From Isoetes taiwanensis (taxonomy: Eukaryota; Streptophyta; Lycopodiopsida; Isoetales; Isoetaceae): a stretch of 64,000 nt of DNA. Below are positions 1 through 13,378 of this stretch, piece after piece (the stretch's first letter is position 1; the number at the start of each line of letters is the position of its first letter). A model generated the notes under the pieces. That model was not told where the DNA came from. It made no database searches and worked only from the letters and a program-made list of their open reading frames with translations. The stretch spans positions 1 to 64,000 of the forward strand of contig JAJEKV010000904.1 in the NCBI GenBank assembly GCA_021234155.1, in the 5' to 3' direction. A program made the position numbers and the translations under genes.

Positions 1-1160
1 TGAATGTGAATTTGTTTCATGTCTTCTTAGGTGCTGGGTTTTCTGTTCTACAGGCTTCTTTGTGAAGCTGCCTACATGTGATATGAAGCTACAACATGTG
101 ATTTCATTTCATTTGTGCCTTGCGGTTCTGTGCATGTATGATGTGATATCTTTGTAATGACAATGCAACTTCCGTCCAATCAATTTTCATATTTATATTC
201 TCTTTGTTGTGTATGTGTGTGCAGCGTATGAATACATGTATGTGGGTGAGTTATATATGGGTGTGATGTGTAAATTCCTCAATTCTTCATTTGGCATATT
301 CGGGGGAATTATCTTTGGATCAATGATCCGAAGTGAGCAATAAGGATATGTGGTATGGCTATTCACATTATTTCACATTAGAAATAATCAATCCATTTCT
401 AAATTATGGCTTTAATATTCAAGCAATTAGCCTATATTTGGCCCATAAATCATAATCTAGTAAATAAACAATTGATTCTTTGGTTCTTGATTACTTCAAA
501 CAACTTCTATATTGAGTTTATAATTTGGTTGGTTTCATCATCAATATTTTGCAAAATTTTATAGTTCACGGTAATGATGGTTTTCATTTATCAAAGTGGG
601 ATCGATCATGTATTCAATAAGAGTGTGGAGATCTCCACTTGATACTTGCTACATACATGCAATTTAAAACAATTTAAGACCAAAAGGCCATATGAAACAA
701 CATTTGTCTTGAGAAAGGTGTTGTTTGCATTGTGATAAATGAGACTATAAATAGGCGGGGAAGGATTGAACCCCAAATGGTTTTGAATAGTGGAAGCACT
801 TACATAATTGGAACATGCCCATTGTCGAGAATGCCTTTTGTCTAGAACAACAAAAGTAGCATAGTTTGCGGCACAAACATTGTCACTAAATACAATTCGA
901 CTTCTTTACATGCGAGCTCATGTAATTGCGGAGCTCATGTAAATTACGGGCATAAGAGGCTCAAAAAAAATGTTATTGAAGGAATTTTAACACATGATAA
1001 ATATATACTAAACTTAAATCTTTGATGTTTCATAAGCTTGAGTGTTGTTATGTTTATCATTATGAATTCAAAAGCTTGTTGACCTCTTCTCATAATTTGT
1101 TCATGTCCATTCTTCTCATGTTTGTTCACGTCGATTTCTTACTTTTGTGATCTATTACTT
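1..1160. other. AT-rich intergenic DNA, no gene seen
   Basis: I see no recognisable coding sequence, RNA gene or repeat structure here. The composition is AT-rich and stop codons are frequent in all frames. The short open frames lack any family motif. Confidence 0.5.
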
Positions 1161-1164
1161 ATGT

Positions 1165-3190
1165 TCAGAATGGGACAAAATGTACAAAAGATGCGAAGAC
1201 AATTGTTTTCTTGTTTATGTTTCTTTTGCCAAAGGATACGCTCAATGCCAATGGAAACATTGTGTGTACAACATGAGTTAACAGATAGTTCTTACTAAAG
1301 GGGTAGATGATTAATTTTTTGTGTCTCTTTCTAGAATTTGAAACTGGATTAAAATGACTTTTAGGTTTCCTTTTTCTTCTAGGAACTGAGCTCTCATTTT
1401 GCTTGATGATGCAAATTTGATGCACTTTCGCTTTCAGAATCTGATGCCTTTCACTTCCATTTTCACTATCACTATCTGATGATTCTTCAGACCCATTTGT
1501 TTGTTGCCTAATCAACCGCGGCATGTTCTTTAGGTACTCCCACCAAATTCTCTGTCAGCCCACCAAGACCCTATTGAGGGTGAAGAAATTAATAGCAAAT
1601 CTGGTGTTCTTTGGATTGTCTTTTGGAAAGATTCCCTCAAAGGAATCCTGCATAAGAGGATCACTCAATCGCTCATTAAGCTTCCACAGACCAAGATGTT
1701 CAGAGAGCTCCTGGAATAGAATTTTAATGAAAATACGAAGATGAGGTTGTATCCCTTCTGTTAATCGGATATATATTCAAGCGAACGCCAGGATAATGCA
1801 TCAGATCCCAGTAAATGGGCAAAGAACCTTGCCACATTGCGCAGTTTGGTTGTTTCAAGCCTGTGTATCATAGAATACTGTTTTTAAAAGCATGAATCAA
1901 AATTTTCCTGATAGGCACGATTTCTCATGCAGAATCTCTGCGCTAAAAGACTGTAGAAATGAAGGTAAGTTCTTTCCTGGCTGCAACATTCAGTAACATG
2001 ATACACAGCTCCATCTCTTGCCCAGGTTTAATTTTATTTTCCAGTAGCTTATGGCCAGCTTCTTCAAAGTCTAGGCTACTCATGATGATAAGATATATAG
2101 TACGCCTAAGAGAGACCAGATTAGTCTGTGTTTCATCCTGTATATTTAATTTGTTCATTTCTTCTTCCTCCTTTTCATCTTCAGAATCATCTGAACTTTC
2201 AAACTTTCCTGCCCCTCCTCACTATCATTTTCTGATTCTTCTAACATTTCCTTCTTTATCTGTTCATATTTGTTTTCACTCTCCAAATAATTGGGGACTG
2301 GCTTAAACACATCCAAGCCTTGCTCTTGATCTAGATCCTCATCAAGGAGTTAGCTGATGGGTAATTTGATCCTCTCCGTCTACAAGGTCAAGTTCAGGAA
2401 TCATTGCTGGGTGACCCTGAAATGCAGCTTTTCGAATGGCAAAAGCCCTTCAATCATATATTGGACACGTTTATCAATTTCACCTTCATGCAAAAATGCC
2501 TCTAAAGCGCTCAAAGATGCCATTTAATCCCCGAGGTGAGACTTCCTGAAGGTGTGCACCACATTGTTTCACAAATTCTGCAACAACTTCAACACTATCA
2601 GCAGTTGGGGCATCAAGCAGAAAAAGTAAGCAACTCTAGAGCAAGAATCTCATGGGCAACCTGTTGATTCACCAAATGTGCCAGAAATTTAGATGTTGCA
2701 AGTAAAACCATCTTGTCGTTTCTCTTATAAGCCCTTCTTAGCTGCAAAACTATCCTCGTCAACAAAAGTTCTCCAATCTCAGGAAACTTGGTGTTTTACC
2801 ACCGATCCTAGAGCAGCAAGAACGTTAGTAAATGCAGGAGATGCCATTTGAGACTTCATACAAAATTTGACAAACAATCCTCTGCCTCAATTAAATTTTC
2901 CGCAAACAACTCAGGGATGATATTTTTAATGTTGGTGGCATTCACCTTATTGACAAGTCCATTGATACTTCTCTTCAAAGCATCCCATGTCAAGCGCTGA
3001 TACTCGAGGCTGCTTTTATCCTTCACATCCTGCATCATTCTGGCGAGCTTAAAGGGAATATATACACGACTATCTTTACTTGTGGGCTTGGCTGACAGAG
3101 CATCTTCTTTCATCATCACTTCTACGGCACCCATTCTCATGACAAAGTCTGATCTGCGGCTTTCTGAATAAACAGAACTCGAGCTTCTTA
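1165..3190 (-). pseudogene. CWC22: CWC22 pre-mRNA-splicing factor, processed pseudogene
   Basis: CWC22 is a spliceosome-associated protein with MIF4G and MA3 domains that recruits eIF4A3 to set exon-junction complexes. Reading down the minus strand, the pieces follow the protein order. The MIF4G start lies at 3140-2856 (FKLARMMQDVKDKSS, then NGLVNKVNATNIKNIIPELF). The rest of MIF4G follows in other frames to about 2400. The linker has LDVFKPVPNYLESENKYEQ near 2300, and the MA3 start is at 2158-1943 (LRRTIYLIIMSSLDFEEAGH). The Ser/Asp-rich, Lys/Arg-rich tail is at 1524-1300. The homology is continuous with no introns, but several single-base frameshifts and stops break it, and the extreme N-terminus is missing. 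That pattern indicates a 5'-truncated, retroposed cDNA copy. I could not see a poly(A) tract or target duplication, so the 3' boundary is approximate. Confidence 0.88.
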
Positions 3191-5954
3191 TATGCGAATA
3201 GAAAGGGTAAAACCTAACCTTTTTCCTTTGTCTATTCTATTTCTGAAAAGGCCTTTTTGGCCTTTTAATCTAAACAACTTGATCTTTAAATCCCCGTTGA
3301 GAAGGGATTATTTGGATATTACCTGCCCCAAAATCTGGACCACCCATTCACAATTTGGATGGGGTCAAGCCCCAACCACACCATAAGTCAACCTACAACC
3401 CCATTGTCCACTTCACCATATGATCGCCACGCCATTGGATAAGTCAAACACTAGAATGGGTTCCTCCTCACCCACCACCTCAATAACCTCCACAAGAAAA
3501 CAATGCTGCCACTAGCAAGTCCGAGGAATTGAACCCTCTACCAAAAGTGGCAAAACAAAGAAAGGTCTAGCACAAACAAATTGTCCCTATAAGGCAATCA
3601 GAATGTTAAGCAAAAGGACATGAAACAAGGAAAAGGAAAGCATTTGTTGCACAATAATTAGCTATGAGAAGAAGCTCACGGAAACTAGATTCAATCTATA
3701 ACATCAGATTGGCGGTCCTTTACATCTCGGCTACCTCTATAAATAAGAATCGACCAAAAATTAACCACATTGTTAGCTCTAAAATGTTAGTCATAGTTGC
3801 CTTCTTCATAACCGACTCTTCTCTACATATGGCTCCAAATCGGCTTTGTGACTTCTAGCCTTCGAGAGGAAAGACTTCATGTTTCTTTGTTATTTGGTAC
3901 AACTACTATAATACACTTAAACCAACATCAAAATTGTCTACAATATCCTCCTCTAATGATGAAACAAAGCATAGGGATGCAGCATCTAATAGCTTCTCTG
4001 CTCACATACCTTCAAAATCAGCATATTTATTTGAGCCACAATGAAGGCTTAACTGGATCTTGATGCTCCTAAATCATCAATGCATGTATATGATCTTTGC
4101 TCTTGTATTTCTTCACACCGGCAAGCAGAATCTCTTGTCGGGTCACAACCATTTGGTGAAGTTTGTGTGCTACCAACTTTGTTTGTTGGACATCACTTTT
4201 TGTCAACCTGGTCCTTTCAAACCATCTTCCATAGAGAATTCATTGATGCTTCTCTTAACAAACTCATGTTTAGTAGAGCTTGCACTTGTAGTTGTGGCCA
4301 CATCAATGAGAGTCAAAAAAGGCCAAACTATTAGATCCAATCAATAAGAAACCATTTCATGTGCATTTCCTTCATTTCTTTTTATCCATCTCAGTAGTTT
4401 TTCTACAATGGTTTAGAATGGTTTATTGTTGTGATGTGTTATGAGAGATGTTTTTTTGGTTCGAAAAAAAAAATTACTTAGCAAAAAGTACATCAGAAGG
4501 CTTTGGAAACTTTAGGCTACGACAATTGCTCAACATCTAGGTTGCAAATCCCTCCCGAGGCCTTCTTTGTGCTTGAAATTGCTCCACATTTGATCGGATA
4601 AAAAGTAGCTTAAAGTTAGCTCGTTCAAGGGGAAAGCGATAATGCATCTAAGCCAATAGCTTTTTGTTGTAAAAAGATTCTAATTTGTTTTAGATGCCAA
4701 TATAATATATTGCCAAATTCAAACTTTACTTAAAAAGCATGAGTTTCATCACTTATTGGTATAAGAAGCGAGAACATTGACCTAGTTGTGAGCATGGAAT
4801 AAATTACTACTCCCATATTTTGGTGTAGCCAAAATACGTTTAATTAACTACCTCTCAAAGCTGGGCTAGAAGTTTCTAATGGCTAAACTAGATGATTTTT
4901 TTTTTTCTTAATTACGGTTTTTTGCCTTTAGCTAATAGTAGGTCTTTTCTTTTTCTCCAAAACTTTTCATTGATTGGTTAAACTCTAATGGAGAAGCAAA
5001 TATTAGCCATCACGATGCTACTTTTAAGAAAATCAACCCTTGAAAAAAGGCGTTAAATTATACAAATGTAATTCAACATGGACAAAATAAATAGCAACCA
5101 ACATAATCTAGAATAAGTCATGGAATTATAGTCATCGTCATAAATAAGAAGATGTATTAGAGAGTTTAAGTGTTATACTTGATTAGCATCTTAAGTAGGA
5201 CGATTATCGATTTACCCTACTTGGCAATTTTAGAAGTTAAGTATAAATCTTGATGTCAACTTCTAGGCTAATGTCCATTTTACTAAACCTATAAACTTCT
5301 TAGGTTTAGGCTGATTGAATCCTCGAGGAGGTGTCTCAAGGAGGGGGTTTGGCCATTCGAACCCAAAACTCACATGGGTGACAAAAAAATTGGGCTAATT
5401 TTGGGCATTTTCCCCATATATTTTAGCCAATTTTCTTTGAAAAAATGCTACAAAATAACCATTTGGCTAATCTTAGCCATTATTTTATTCCATGGGTAAG
5501 CATTGACTTGTTCTTTGCATTAACCTGGTTAAAGGGAAATGCATATTTGAGAACGGTAAGTGGACTTCCTGTGGTGTTATATCATGATAATTGAAATTCC
5601 TATGATCTTATAGCATGGGCTCCTTGTCTTTCTGAAAAAAATGTGGGATTTTGTTTATATATTAAGAAGCTACATAGTGTAGCATTTGGATAAGAAAATG
5701 GATGGTTTGCTGACCATACCCATGCTGGCCAAATACTACTATTAGGCTTGCAAATGATAACTTTTGACATGACCAGGGATCCCGTATTATCTACGAACTA
5801 GAAAAAATGCCCAGCATTGCTGGGCTTTTCATCAGACATAAGTTCAAAACCTAATTAAGATGGGATTTAATTTAAAAACGGAAGCGTTGTACCACTGTTG
5901 GGCACAAGTAATCAAAAGTGTGTGTTAATTGAAGTTGGTAACAAAGCATTTTCT
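3191..5954. other. Intergenic DNA, no gene recognised
   Basis: AT-rich DNA with only short open frames. On the minus strand, about 4350-3700 gives fragmentary peptide-like sequence (for example TKLVAHKLHQMVVTRQEILL) broken by stops; it may be an old gene or transposon fragment, but I do not recognise it. A small perfect hairpin with arms GCCCAGCA and TGCTGGGC lies near 5810-5826. Confidence 0.4.
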
Positions 5955-6099
5955 TAGTAATATTTACCCCCTTTTTTTTGTTTTTGAAGGATGAAATTAA
6001 GTAATATTAATATAGAGTAAGTACAAGAAGAGCGATACTAGGGTACCCCTGCCCAAACATGGCTTGACACCCACACGACACATATACCTACCTACGACT

Positions 6100-9000
6100 C
6101 ATGGGATAAATGCGCCAATGCTATCTACAATGAAAAGGTCCTTTCCTAAAAGCGGTAGCCTTAAACTGCTCCTTCAGGAGGCGCTGGGATAAGAGAGATA
6201 CAATTTGTACCTTAGCTGCGGGATCAAAACCGGTGGGTATCTCCTCATTCGGAGAAGACCTTCATCGGACGCTTCCAAATAAGCCACACTAACCACGCTT
6301 TTCAGAAATGGAAGGCCGGACTGGACGGGACCACCCACTAGGATACACCCCCAACAACACTGTTGACTCACAGGCAGAGAATGTGAAAGCCAACCCCTTG
6401 CCATGCCGGTGGATGTGCAGCTTCTGAGAGAAACATGCAATGTTCGGGGTCTCCCTTACGGGCACCACACATTGGACACCATGGCCGATCAGCGGGTTGA
6501 TCTGCACCCCGTGTTCACGCTCAAGGCCGGTGCACTATACGCCATAGCGGCACCGAATCTTAGGGGGGGTGGGTTCCACACCCACCTCCAAATGTTGCCC
6601 CAGTCATCTCGGCACGGAGACTCCGGCCCGTCAGAGGCAACTCATCTGATAGCCAAAGCTCATAGCGGGGACTTCCGCGAAAGTGGAGGGGTCAACTTTG
6701 GGATGACAACTCCACACATACGGCGCTGCGAGAGGATTCAGCGGTAGAGCATTAGCCACCCATGCCCGGATAAGCAGTCCCCGTTCTGCCGGTCGGAACT
6801 TGTGGCGAAGAAAAGTTGCTAGGGTGCGGTACTGCCCGTCATATACCACTCCCCACTGTGAACTCCCCCTTTGTGTCCATCTACGCTGGATTTGGAGATC
6901 GGCGGATCGACGGCACGGAGGTGCTGCACCGAACAGTCGGGATCCACCCGCGGTGATGCCTCTAGCTGGAATACTGGCCGGCGTCAATGGCAAGCGGCCG
7001 GGCCGGACTGCTCAGCGGAAGAGCCCCTTTAGGAAGGGAGAGGCATTAACATATGGCGATATCACAGCAAATGCTGCGCCCATGGAAGCCGCCGCAGTGC
7101 GGACGACTTCGGGAAAACAATCGAGTGAGATAGCGGCCCGATGAAGTAAGACCATGCGGGAATCAAGCGCATTCTCGAGGGATCGCCAAACCGCGAACTT
7201 GGACAACGAGGACCTTGCCATGGAGTGAGAGATCAAAATGGAGTCCCCATGACTTTAGGCGCACACATTTCCACGGGCCACTTTGACAAGCTGCCCCCTC
7301 CTCATTTCCATCCCATACAAAGTTCACGGACCATTGAAATTTCCCGAACCTTGCTCTCACGCCCGGGATAATGGCCCGCCGGAGATATGCGTGGAACCGA
7401 GCGGACCATGCTTGTGACCCTACCAGCCATGGAAAGCTTCCCCCTTCCACCCGGTTAAAGGTGCGCCCGCTGACCCCACGGAATGTCTCCCGGATGCACG
7501 CGTGAAATGTCAATGCCAAGCGGGATCCTAAAGCCTAGAGCATGTGCCCAGCGGCTGCGTCGCCAAGAGAAGTGGAGCGCGGGCATGGGATCTGCCGCCC
7601 GGCCATAACGCGAAACGCCCGACCAATTCATAAGACAACGGCCTTAAAAGAGAATCGTCCGGCAACTCTTTCGTATTTAGCAGATTCCTTTCATCATTTT
7701 TGTAGGAAAAGGAAAGTGTCATCGACATCTTGACTCCCAATCGGATGTGACCCATACGCCATCCTCGGCCCCTCCACAACACCCGCCTCCACAGTAGAGA
7801 TCAAGAAGCTGCGAGAGGGCCTGCGCCCGCGATGGTAAATAGGAAGGGAAGCCAGCGGACATCCTGGCGAACTCGTCCCACACTAAAGACCGGGCGATGA
7901 CTCCCGTGACATGGGGCGATGTGGCCACGGCGGCGTTAAAAGCGAGTCATACGTAAAGCTCTCCCCACACCCAAAGGCAAGCATCATCCTCTTGAGAAAG
8001 TCCCATCGAACACTATCATAGGCCTTTTTGCGAAATCCACCCTCGAATGCCCAGCGACATTATTGAGAATGTGCGCGGGGAATGAAACCGGCGCATGGGG
8101 CCGGAGATAGCCTCCTTCCGGGACTGCTTGCAAAGCGAGCGAGGGCCTTGGCAATAATCTTGTATCTGTGCGAAAGAAGTGTGATGGACGCCAATCGCGA
8201 GATGGCGGCGAGGCTCCCTTCACCTTGTTATCAAGGAAATGCGGCGTGTTGAGTCTATAGTCCAGCGTCGACTGAAGCCCGAGATCTTGATAGGTGCGCA
8301 GCAGACTCCCTACCCAATCCCAATATTCACGGGAAGAACTCCACTTAGGAATGCCGTCGATCCGGGCACTTATGGGGGGAGCGAGGGGCAGCAAGCCTCC
8401 TCGAGCTCTTTGCCTTGTGGCCGGGCCGGCGTTTGCAATACTTGCCTTCTATCCGCCCGGCACCTTACAAGACACCTTACTGAGCACAACCTTGCTCCAT
8501 CCGCGTCGGAGAAGGGATATCTCTTCTCACGAAAGCGAGAAAGTGCGAGAAAGTGGCTGTTTTATCTGGCCGGCCGAATGCGAGAATCACGACCATCCGG
8601 CAATGCCAAAGGCGACATAGAGGCTCGAGAGACGCGGTGGACAAAATGTTCTTCGGCGGCGCCCGGTCGCTACTAGGGTGTTAGCATAGCATCGTCATGC
8701 GAGCATCGCCCGTCAGGCCCCGATCCGCTGATTTACACCCAAGTAATGTGGAGTAAGGAAACAACTCCACCTTAGCTTCGAGTCCGGCGGTTTACCCATT
8801 CCCCGCTCAAAGCCACGTACCGCCGGCCGCTCACGCCACACCTATCACGAGTAGTCTCTACCATGTTGAAGCTCATGCCAATGGCCAAGCCCACACCAGC
8901 TCGGGGCTGCGACGTGCCTCAAGGCCGCCCATAGCCCCTCTCGCGTAGCGGTATTATGAGCATAGACATTCACAATCCCCACTCATGCGGACCCTCTAGC

Positions 9001-9266
9001 CACTTGATAATGTCCCGGTGCCCCAGCGATCGCCAAGGTGAACATCACTGCACATGCATCTTCCGCATAGCGGCGTCCCACCTTTAGAAGCCAGAAGGTG
9101 GCAAGCTGCTTGGCGACATATTGTGGCGAACATTCCCCCGTGACACTTATGTTCACGAAGGCACAAGATGTCGGGGATCCATCTTGCGGGCCGCGCGCCA
9201 CTCTCGTTCTCTTCTTTGGCGACGAGCGCACACCTCGAGCGTTCCAGCGAGGATCTTCTTGTCCAT
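6100..9266 (-). pseudogene. LINE A ORF2 (APE endonuclease - reverse transcriptase), broken
   Basis: The likely start is the ATG at 9266-9264. It begins MDKKILAG and, after a one-base shift, reads NARGVRSS, which matches the usual ORF2 opening (MKILxWNxRG) of plant LINEs. Around 8100-7985 the reading AHILNNVAGHSRVDFAKRP resembles the 'GRxIxDNVxxAxE...KxAYD' region of LINE reverse transcriptases. Near 7730 the sequence SQDVDDTFLF sits where the catalytic Y-x-DD motif is expected, with the Tyr replaced. The C-terminal part (about 7300-6100) gives only short fragments. Many frameshifts are present and no functional enzyme could be made. Confidence 0.65.
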
Positions 9267-10154
9267 AGCTATTCTGCGGCGGGGCCAGTTCCTCTGTTTG
9301 CTTCTTTTTCCTTCCCGTCTACGGCCCGTGAAATAAATCCTTGAGTGCGAGTCATACGGCACAAGAGCTGGCGGGTTGTCGTCGGGGAGACCTCGCATCG
9401 GATCGCCTCATCAGCCCAAAGGCGTGCCAGCGCCACTTTGTCAAGCTCCATCCCCTCGAAGAGGCCGTGTAGATGCCACATCGGTCCGGCGATTGTACCG
9501 GGCCCAGGCCAGCCACGGATCCCCACAGCCGGTATGCGCCCAGCGCTCTGCTGTTCATAATTTCTGGCGGATGTGGAGCAACCACGGGCCACCTCTGCTT
9601 AGAGACTGCCGTTGGATCTGTACGCCTTGCCCTTACGAAGGCGGCTGACGCGTTACTTTTCGCGGTGGGCGGGATGGCCCACCCACCACAGAGCCGGTGC
9701 CGCTGGGCCTATGGGGAGGCCCGGCTTCTCTCGGGCGTAGAGTGGGGCGGGGGCCCTGTCACATCTCGAAGAGCCTCGTGCCTTGCCTCGTGAAGCTCGG
9801 CGGCCGGGCGGGCTCATACTTTCGGGGCCGGCAGAGCAAAGACACGGAGGCGGGGAAACATTCTCGGGATCTCGGCCATTCAACAATCGAGGGGAACCGA
9901 AAGTACCAATCGCCACTCCCTACTTGAACATCGCTGGAGGAGGCAATGGGCTATCCGCGGGCAGCGCCACACAAATCTTCGGCTCCCAGAACTATGGAGT
10001 GTGAAATATGCCCCTCGAGCCCATTGGCAATCGCTATCATGAACTTCTGGCGGGGAGCATATCTGCAGGAAGATCCACCACTTGAAACCGGCAAAGGGAT
10101 CTTCAAGGCCCGGCAGAGATCGGGCACTCACACAGGTGTGTAATCTTTGATAAA

Positions 10155-11648
10155 TCAGGTAATTCCCCACATGAGGTCAACCCCCCTCGCCACAATCCTC
10201 TCCACCACCGTGGGCGCATCGAATATGAGGAGGAAGAAATTATTCCCCAGGAACTTCAGGGACTGAAACGGCGAGATACCCAGCCGCTTAAAGTGAGCTT
10301 GTAGCCACCCGCCAACTCTCCTCGTGTCTAACACCCCCGTATAGTACACCAACAGGTGCGGGGAGACCCAGTTGGAAATGGACTTGAGGTGTTGCTGGTG
10401 GTCTACCTCAACGATATTAGCCGGAGGACCAGTGGAGTCCACCTGCAGCTCCCTTCTGTTATGCTGGTTCAAAAAGGCCAGGGCCTCCCCCATTCGGCCG
10501 GTGTCGGCGGTGCCGCCTGATCTGTCGAATCCACTCGAAGAACGCGCGGTGAAAGCACGCTAGGTGTCATTAACGTGGCCCGGGCGGCCGTGTCGTCGCT
10601 TCGGCGCCCCTCGACCTCCGCCTCTCCACACTTTCGGGGTCGTGCTCGTTGGCTTATCACGGATGTTATGGGCACCATTACAACCCTCGCCCAACGGCAA
10701 ATTGTTCATAGGCTCCGTGACTGCAAAGGGGTCCTCTGGCAGAGTCGAAGCAGACAGACTTGAGCCGCGAAACGGAGTTGCTGTTTCCAACGGAGGCATG
10801 CTGCTCAGAACCTCAAAATCCGCTTCCCCTGCAGCACATGCCATCCGACCCTGAGGGCTCCCTACCGACGCACCAACCTGCAGATTGGCTCCCGGGGTTG
10901 CTTGCTGCCCAACCACCGGAGACCCTTGCCCACACCCAAGCTGCTGCCCTGTCCAGCCCATCCCCATGCTCTCCACACCCTTGTTCATAGCCGCCAGCTG
11001 GGAACCCGGATGGAGCGGTTCCCTACAATCCTGCTTAGAAGCTTCCACCGGGGAACTAATTGGGACCTGCTTAGAGCGCACAGCCACTGACCCCACTGGC
11101 CATATTTGCTACCCACAAGCAGCCAAATTTGTTCCCAGTTCTGTAGAACGCACAGCCACCGACCCAGCAGGCCCTATCTGCTGCCCACAAGCAATCGAAT
11201 TTGTCCCCAGTCCCTCTGCCGGATTCTGCTGGGCCGCCCTATTGGAATCAGACAATTGAGAAACCGCTCGAAACAACTCCCCATCACCTGCGCTCACGGC
11301 GTCCTCACCCCGGGTGAAGACCGGCCGGTCGATTCTGGCGGGCGCCATCACCTCCATCGAATCGGAAATCAGTGGAATCGGGTCCCCGCACCCTTGTGTC
11401 AACCCGCCCCCTAAGGAAGCGCTTGGCATCGGCGAGGCGGACTTTCTTGCCCCAAAGGCTGCCGGAGTGGACTCCACATCTGTCGCCTCCCCACCAAGAA
11501 GATCCGCTGAGGCCATACCATGCTGCCGGATTGAAGCCCCAGCAGGTCGATTCTGCTGGGCCGCCCTTGCAAGCTTTGGAACCCGCTTAGGATTCATCTG
11601 GCTGCTGTTGCCTTCTCCTGCCATGGCACTCACGGAATGCGCGCCCAC
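10155..11648 (-). pseudogene. LINE A ORF1 (gag-like, DUF4283-type), broken
   Basis: The frame opening at 11648 runs to 10560 with one in-frame stop at 11109-11111. There a CAG-like codon has become TAG: ACG-stop-QIWPVGSVAVRS mirrors the earlier repeat ACGQQIGPAGSVAVRS, so the N-terminal part contains a degenerate internal repeat. It is rich in Pro, Ser, Gly and Ala. After a frameshift near 10500, residues encoded at 10493-10155 (WVSPHLLVYYTGVLDTRR, then LGNNFFLLIFDAPTVVERIV) resemble the DUF4283 domain found at the start of plant L1 ORF1 proteins, which bind element RNA. No clear zinc knuckle could be read downstream because the sequence is too degraded. Confidence 0.7.
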
Positions 11649-11739
11649 CAGATCGGCTCAGATCAGCGCCTGAGTCCGTCCGCCGTTCGCCGCCGCCATC
11701 GTCCCCCCTCTTTTGTGTGACACTATATAGTAATGTATA

Positions 11740-13378
11740 TTTTCTTCATATTTGCTTGTCACGTAAGGAGGACTTCAAGCCAACTAAATGTTTGTGATTA
11801 CAAATAGAATAAGACCTCGCGGTATGATTGGATTGTGTGTAGTAAATGCAGAGTCTCCTAAGTAAAACATGGGAAATATGTATACAAATGAGATGAGCAA
11901 AATTATAGAAAAAAGTACGATTTGATAAGAAGGATAGAATTTACAGCTTCTTTTTTCCAAATTATAATTGAGATATTTTAAAGTCCATGAAGCATGTGCA
12001 TCAACTACGCACATGCACAAATTTACCTCTGCAAAAAGTCCAAGATATCAATCAGCTAAGATGCCTGCAAAAGTAAAATTGTATTATTAATAAAGTCATA
12101 CTAACTTTGATAAAATGACCCTCGAACATTAAGTTAACAAGGGCATACATTTTGGCTTTTGAATCTCAAAGTTGCTCATTTGAGGAAGAAAGGTGACTAT
12201 TGAGAAGCAATCTCGTAGCTGTAATTCAATGCTTTAACCATAATAATATCAATCATGGTGGCATCTGGAATGCATTCTGCATCCATTATTTCATGGAATG
12301 CTTTTTCCAGTAACCATGCATTTGCAAAATGACCCAATAAAGCATGTTCAGCATAACTATGACAATTGATATTTTATTTAGGAGCACACCTGATCACTGA
12401 AAAGGTGGAAGAAGAAAATCATTGTACAAGCAAGATATTTGTCAATGATCTTCACTAACACTTGGAATTTCCCTGCGTATTTGAATTAAAACATCACAAT
12501 GTTGAATGAAACTTGGAACATATAATTAGTTTGATAGCGCTTTAAAAAGGAAGATGCAACTTATTCAAATTTACCAATTATAGTGATGTTGGCAATTGAT
12601 GTATACAGAGGCATCTTGTTCTTATTTTTCGGTTGAGCATTCGAAAGTGAAACAAATTCTCAAGCTTTGATGAACTTAGTAGCTGAATGCTAATACTGTT
12701 TATCCTGCAATAGATGCATGTAGAGGCATGTTCTTGGTATTGGAAGAAATTATGTTGACTCTATCTGTTAATGTGGACAAAACAAAATGAACAATATGAT
12801 GGTTAATAGAGGCGGCCACAGGCATAGGGTACGCTTTAGAAAATGGTTGATTATGGCCTACAAAATATGATTTGCTTTGCAAGAGAACTGATTCATTAAG
12901 GACATAAATTATAGTACCTACGTAGAAGCTAAAATTATTTAATTATTAGCCAATTCAATGAGAACTGAATCAAGTACTTCAAGAATTGTAAATGGCTCTA
13001 TTGTGATCAGCTCTCTGTCAATATCCGTGGAGCTTTTGCTAGAAGAGCCCTTCATATATGTTGGGCATTGAAAACATACAATCATTCTTGCTATGCTATA
13101 AGAGCCCTTCACATCTGTTAGGCATTGAAAACATACAATTATTCTTGCTAATAGAGAGTAACAAATATCCTTTTCCAAACGTATTTTGTGAACCTAGAAT
13201 CTGTTATTACAAACTGAATGCGTACCTTCTAATTCACATATGGTCAAGCTACAACTTCTCAGAGCACCATCTGTGCATGACTTCGCATTTTACATACTTG
13301 AGGTTCTAGATAAACGTCTGCAATTACTGAGCCCTCAGTAGTCATTATCTCTGCTTGTCTAGTACCATCATTACTGCA
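11740..13378. other. AT-rich intergenic DNA
   Basis: No gene recognised. Apart from a short tandem duplication at 13044-13150, I see only AT-rich unique-looking sequence. Confidence 0.45.
13044..13150. repeat. Tandem duplication, 50-bp units with period 57
   Basis: Two copies begin AGAGCCCTTCA and end CATACAAT(C/T)ATTCTTGCTA at 13044-13093 and 13101-13150. They differ at only a few positions, so the duplication is fairly recent relative to the neighbouring pseudogenes. Confidence 0.85.

Larger units (their letters stand above)
5967..11727 (-). mobile_element. LINE A: decayed GC-rich non-LTR retrotransposon
   Basis: A strikingly GC-rich block in AT-rich surroundings, with LINE organisation on the minus strand: ORF1 (11648 to about 9900) followed by an endonuclease/reverse-transcriptase ORF2 (from 9266 downwards). 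The 3' end, at the low coordinate, is an A-rich tail seen as a T-run on the plus strand at 5972-5985. Beyond the two ends lie similar 12-mers, TAGTAATATTTA at 5955-5966 and TAGTAATGTATA at 11728-11739 (10 of 12 identical), a plausible target-site duplication. Frameshifts and stops interrupt both ORFs throughout, so the copy is dead. It probably belongs to the plant L1 clade, judged from the DUF4283-like ORF1 domain. Confidence 0.8.

Noticed and set aside
3664-4347. Possible gene around 4 kb
   Set aside because: Peptides on either strand are broken by stops and match no family I recognise; left as intergenic.
10560-11673. Several overlapping plus-strand ORFs opposite LINE A ORF1
   Set aside because: High GC removes stop codons; the minus strand carries the DUF4283-like signal and the internal protein repeat.
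6000-11700. GC-rich island as bacterial DNA or contamination
   Set aside because: It has LINE organisation with an A-rich tail, a DUF4283-like domain and RT motifs, and flows into plant-like flanks with a possible target duplication.
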